From NCBI GenBank assembly GCA_035551935.1, contig DASZMJ010000363.1:1-6794 (forward strand): a stretch of DNA of 6,794 nt. The letters run 5' to 3'. The notes under the pieces were generated by a model, which worked only from the letters and a program-made list of their open reading frames with translations, was not told where the DNA came from and searched no databases. This stretch comes from DASZMJ01 sp035551935 (GTDB lineage: Bacteria > Planctomycetota > Planctomycetia > Isosphaerales > Isosphaeraceae). This document shows, piece after piece, positions 5,721-6,794 of this stretch (within the stretch, counting starts at the first letter, position 1; every line of letters starts with the position of its first letter). Position numbers and translations under genes: made by a program.

Positions 5721-6221
5721 TCACGTCGCCGCCAGGATCGGGAAGTCGCCGGCGCGGTGCTTCTTCGCCTCGACGACGTAATGCCGCCAGGCCAGGTCGT
5801 TCCGCGCCCGCATCGCCTCGACGACCGGCCGCACGACCTTCCCCGGCACGCCGAGCACCAGCATGCCGGGCGGGACCTGCATGCCCTCGACGAGCAACGC
5901 GCCGGCGCCGACGACCGAGCCGGTCCCGACGCGGACGCCGTTCAGGAGGATCGCGCCCATGCCGATCATGCAGTCGTCCTCGACGGTGCAGCCGTGGAGG
6001 ATCGCCCGGTGTCCCACCGTGACCCGGCGGCCGACGACGCAGGGGACGCCCGGGTCGGCGTGGACCATCGAGAGGTCCTGGAGGTTCGTCTCGTCGCCGA
6101 TGTCGATGCGTTCGGCGTCGCCCCGGACCACCGCGTTGTACCAGACGCTCGCGTCGCGGCCGAGGTGGACGTCGCCCAGCACGACGGCGCCGCGGGCGAT
6201 GAAGGCGGACGGGTCGATCAT
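5721..6221 (-). CDS. Gamma-class carbonic anhydrase-like protein (left-handed beta-helix hexapeptide repeat family)
   Basis: The 166-residue protein is a trimeric left-handed beta-helix protein of the gamma carbonic anhydrase (YrdA/PaaY-like) family. It shows hexapeptide repeats from GAVVLGDVHLGRDASVWYN through GAILLNGVRVGTGSVVGAGALL, then a C-terminal helix. The metal ligands are all present: His54 (SMVHAD), His71 and His76 (VGHRAILHG), with H-x16-H-x4-H spacing. Arg33, Asp35, Gln48 and Asp49, which shape the active site in the family, are also conserved. It may hydrate CO2, but many members have weak or no such activity, so the substrate is open. Length is normal. The ATG at 6219-6221 matches the family start MIDPSAFI; no clear Shine-Dalgarno sequence precedes it. 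It starts 30 bp after the stop of the short coding remnant upstream. Confidence 0.92.
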   Translation of the reverse strand: MIDPSAFIARGAVVLGDVHLGRDASVWYNAVVRGDAERIDIGDETNLQDLSMVHADPGVPCVVGRRVTVGHRAILHGCTVEDDCMIGMGAILLNGVRVGTGSVVGAGALLVEGMQVPPGMLVLGVPGKVVRPVVEAMRARNDLAWRHYVVEAKKHRAGDFPILAAT

Positions 6222-6251
6222 GGGGTGGGGTCCCGGGTGTGAACGGGCGGC

Positions 6252-6338
6252 TCAGAGCTCCCCCTCAAGCCCGAGCTGGTGGTAATAGTGCTGCACCTCG
6301 TCCTGGTGCTCCAGGAGCCAGTCGATCGTCGGTTCGAA
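6252..6338 (-). pseudogene. C-terminal remnant of an unidentified protein, cut off by the repeat island
   Basis: On the minus strand the last 28 codons before the TGA at 6252-6254 read FEPTIDWLLEHQDEVQHYYH followed by QLGLEGEL. This is a plausible soluble, helical protein end with codon use like the neighbouring genes. Immediately upstream the frame enters the repeat island and becomes Phe/Pro/Ser-rich sequence (VSPFSFSVPLFLF) translated from the repeats, which is not protein-like. The simplest view is that the repeat inserted into, or a deletion truncated, a gene that once preceded the carbonic anhydrase-like gene. Alternatively, a short peptide starting inside the repeat could be made. I do not recognise the parent protein. 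Confidence 0.4.
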
Positions 6339-6340
6339 AA

Positions 6341-6521
6341 GGAAAAGGGGGACAGAAAAGGAAAAGGGGGACACAAAGGAAAAGGGGGACATAGCGAATA
6401 TTGACAGGAAAAGGGGGACATAGCGAATATTGACAGATGTGTGACTTTGGTCGCCGGTCTGTGACATCTGTCAATATTCGCTATGTCCCCCTTTTCCCCT
6501 TTGTCCCCCTTTTCCCCTTCC
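6341..6521. repeat. Compact palindromic repeat island with direct and inverted units
   Basis: Two exact tandem copies of a 29-bp unit lie at 6378-6406 and 6407-6435. The unit is ggaaaaggggg joined to acatagcgaatattgaca. The second copy plus five bases (6407-6440) is perfectly inverted at 6464-6497, giving 34-bp arms around a 23-nt loop (6441-6463). Truncated units with only the G/A-rich half lie outside: 6341-6355 and 6360-6374 on the left, and inverted at 6500-6515 on the right. The order is A, A, AB, AB, loop, B'A', A'. There is no ORF of its own. The form resembles non-autonomous palindromic elements mobilised by HUH (Y1) transposases, but no transposase is present, so that origin is inference. 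Transcribed from either side, it would form a very stable hairpin. Confidence 0.9.
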
Positions 6522-6794
6522 GACCACGTCATCAATGAATAAGCGTTAATACCGTTGATATTAGCCGGGGGTGAGGTCAGAGTCGAACCCCAATTCGCGA
6601 GGTTCGAGCCACCAGCGGCGTTGGTAGCGGACCCTCCCCAGCGCCAGTTGGCGGACGGGTGGCTGGGGTCGTCTCGACCCCAGCCCGATTCCCTTGCAGC
6701 GTCTGGGGATCGGCGGACGGTGCCCGCCCTACCAAGGGCGAGTCTTCCAGGCAATCCAGTCTCAAGCGTTCGGAATGCCGGCCGGGGTCGAGAC
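6522..6794. other. Non-coding right end with several hairpins
   Basis: I see no convincing gene; the open frame at 6577-6765 on the minus strand is low-complexity. The stretch starts with a locally AT-rich patch (about 6530-6568) and then becomes GC-rich and structured. A perfect 11-bp hairpin lies at 6661-6685 and a 6-bp hairpin at 6725-6740 (cgccct-acca-agggcg). An inverted pair ttggtag/ctaccaa occurs at 6621-6627 and 6729-6735, and the 9-mer ggcggacgg occurs twice (6650-6658, 6712-6720). The last 11 bases of the window are the reverse complement of 6671-6681, so more of this structure probably lies beyond the edge. Confidence 0.5.
6661..6685. repeat. Strong GC hairpin, 11-bp arms and 3-nt loop
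   Basis: ggctggggtcg (6661-6671) and cgaccccagcc (6675-6685) are perfect complements around tct. No T-tract follows on either strand, so it is not a canonical intrinsic terminator, although high-GC bacteria can use such hairpins to slow or end transcription. Nothing recognisable precedes it in the window to terminate. Confidence 0.6.

Noticed and set aside
6378..6435. Two identical 29-bp repeats, a length typical of CRISPR repeats
   Set aside because: The copies are directly abutting with no spacer, a third copy is inverted, and there are no cas genes. This is a palindromic repeat element, not an array.
6577..6765. 62-codon minus-strand open frame at the right end
   Set aside because: Low-complexity Pro/Thr/Arg translation that reads straight through two strong hairpins; no support as a gene.

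Overview
This is a GC-rich window whose gene content and codon use best fit a planctomycete, probably of the Isosphaeraceae. The evidence is strong third-position G/C, weak or absent Shine-Dalgarno sequences, a thiL-tsaE pair, uncharacterised conserved genes and a planctomycete-style integrase remnant. The assignment is an inference from style, not from a marker gene.

Left part (1-1610): an accessory, decaying region. It opens with the last 63 codons of an IS630-type (DDE_3) transposase. About 700 bp without a recognisable gene follow, carrying short inverted repeats and a cluster of TGCAA/TTGCA motifs. A tRNA T-arm/acceptor-like fragment (910-934) comes next, then a broken tyrosine integrase (from 1006) with an internal deletion, a frameshift and no catalytic domain. 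A second tRNA 3'-end-like fragment (1549-1589), with a long variable arm of the Leu type, lies 21 bp before thiL. The likely reading is a scar of one or more tRNA-targeting integrative elements.

Middle part (1611-5120): a run of plus-strand chromosomal genes. thiL makes thiamine diphosphate from thiamine monophosphate. tsaE is the ATPase of the tRNA t6A37 machinery. A GC-rich hairpin separates these from a winged-helix/AAA+ ATPase of unknown client. The last gene of the run is an uncharacterised conserved protein with an HRPC-x2-C motif. thiL and tsaE are separated by only 13 bp and are probably co-transcribed.

Right part (5121-6794): minus-strand genes convergent with the above. From upstream to downstream they are a short C-terminal coding remnant, a gamma-class carbonic anhydrase-like protein with the full three-His metal site, and a small cysteine-rich conserved protein. 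The remnant is cut off by a compact palindromic repeat island (6341-6521). That island has two tandem 29-bp units, a perfect 34-bp inverted copy and three truncated satellites. The last 250 bp hold several hairpins and no convincing gene.

I see no defence, CRISPR or biosynthetic cluster. The most interesting items are the repeat island, the tRNA/integrase scar, and the three uncharacterised conserved proteins.
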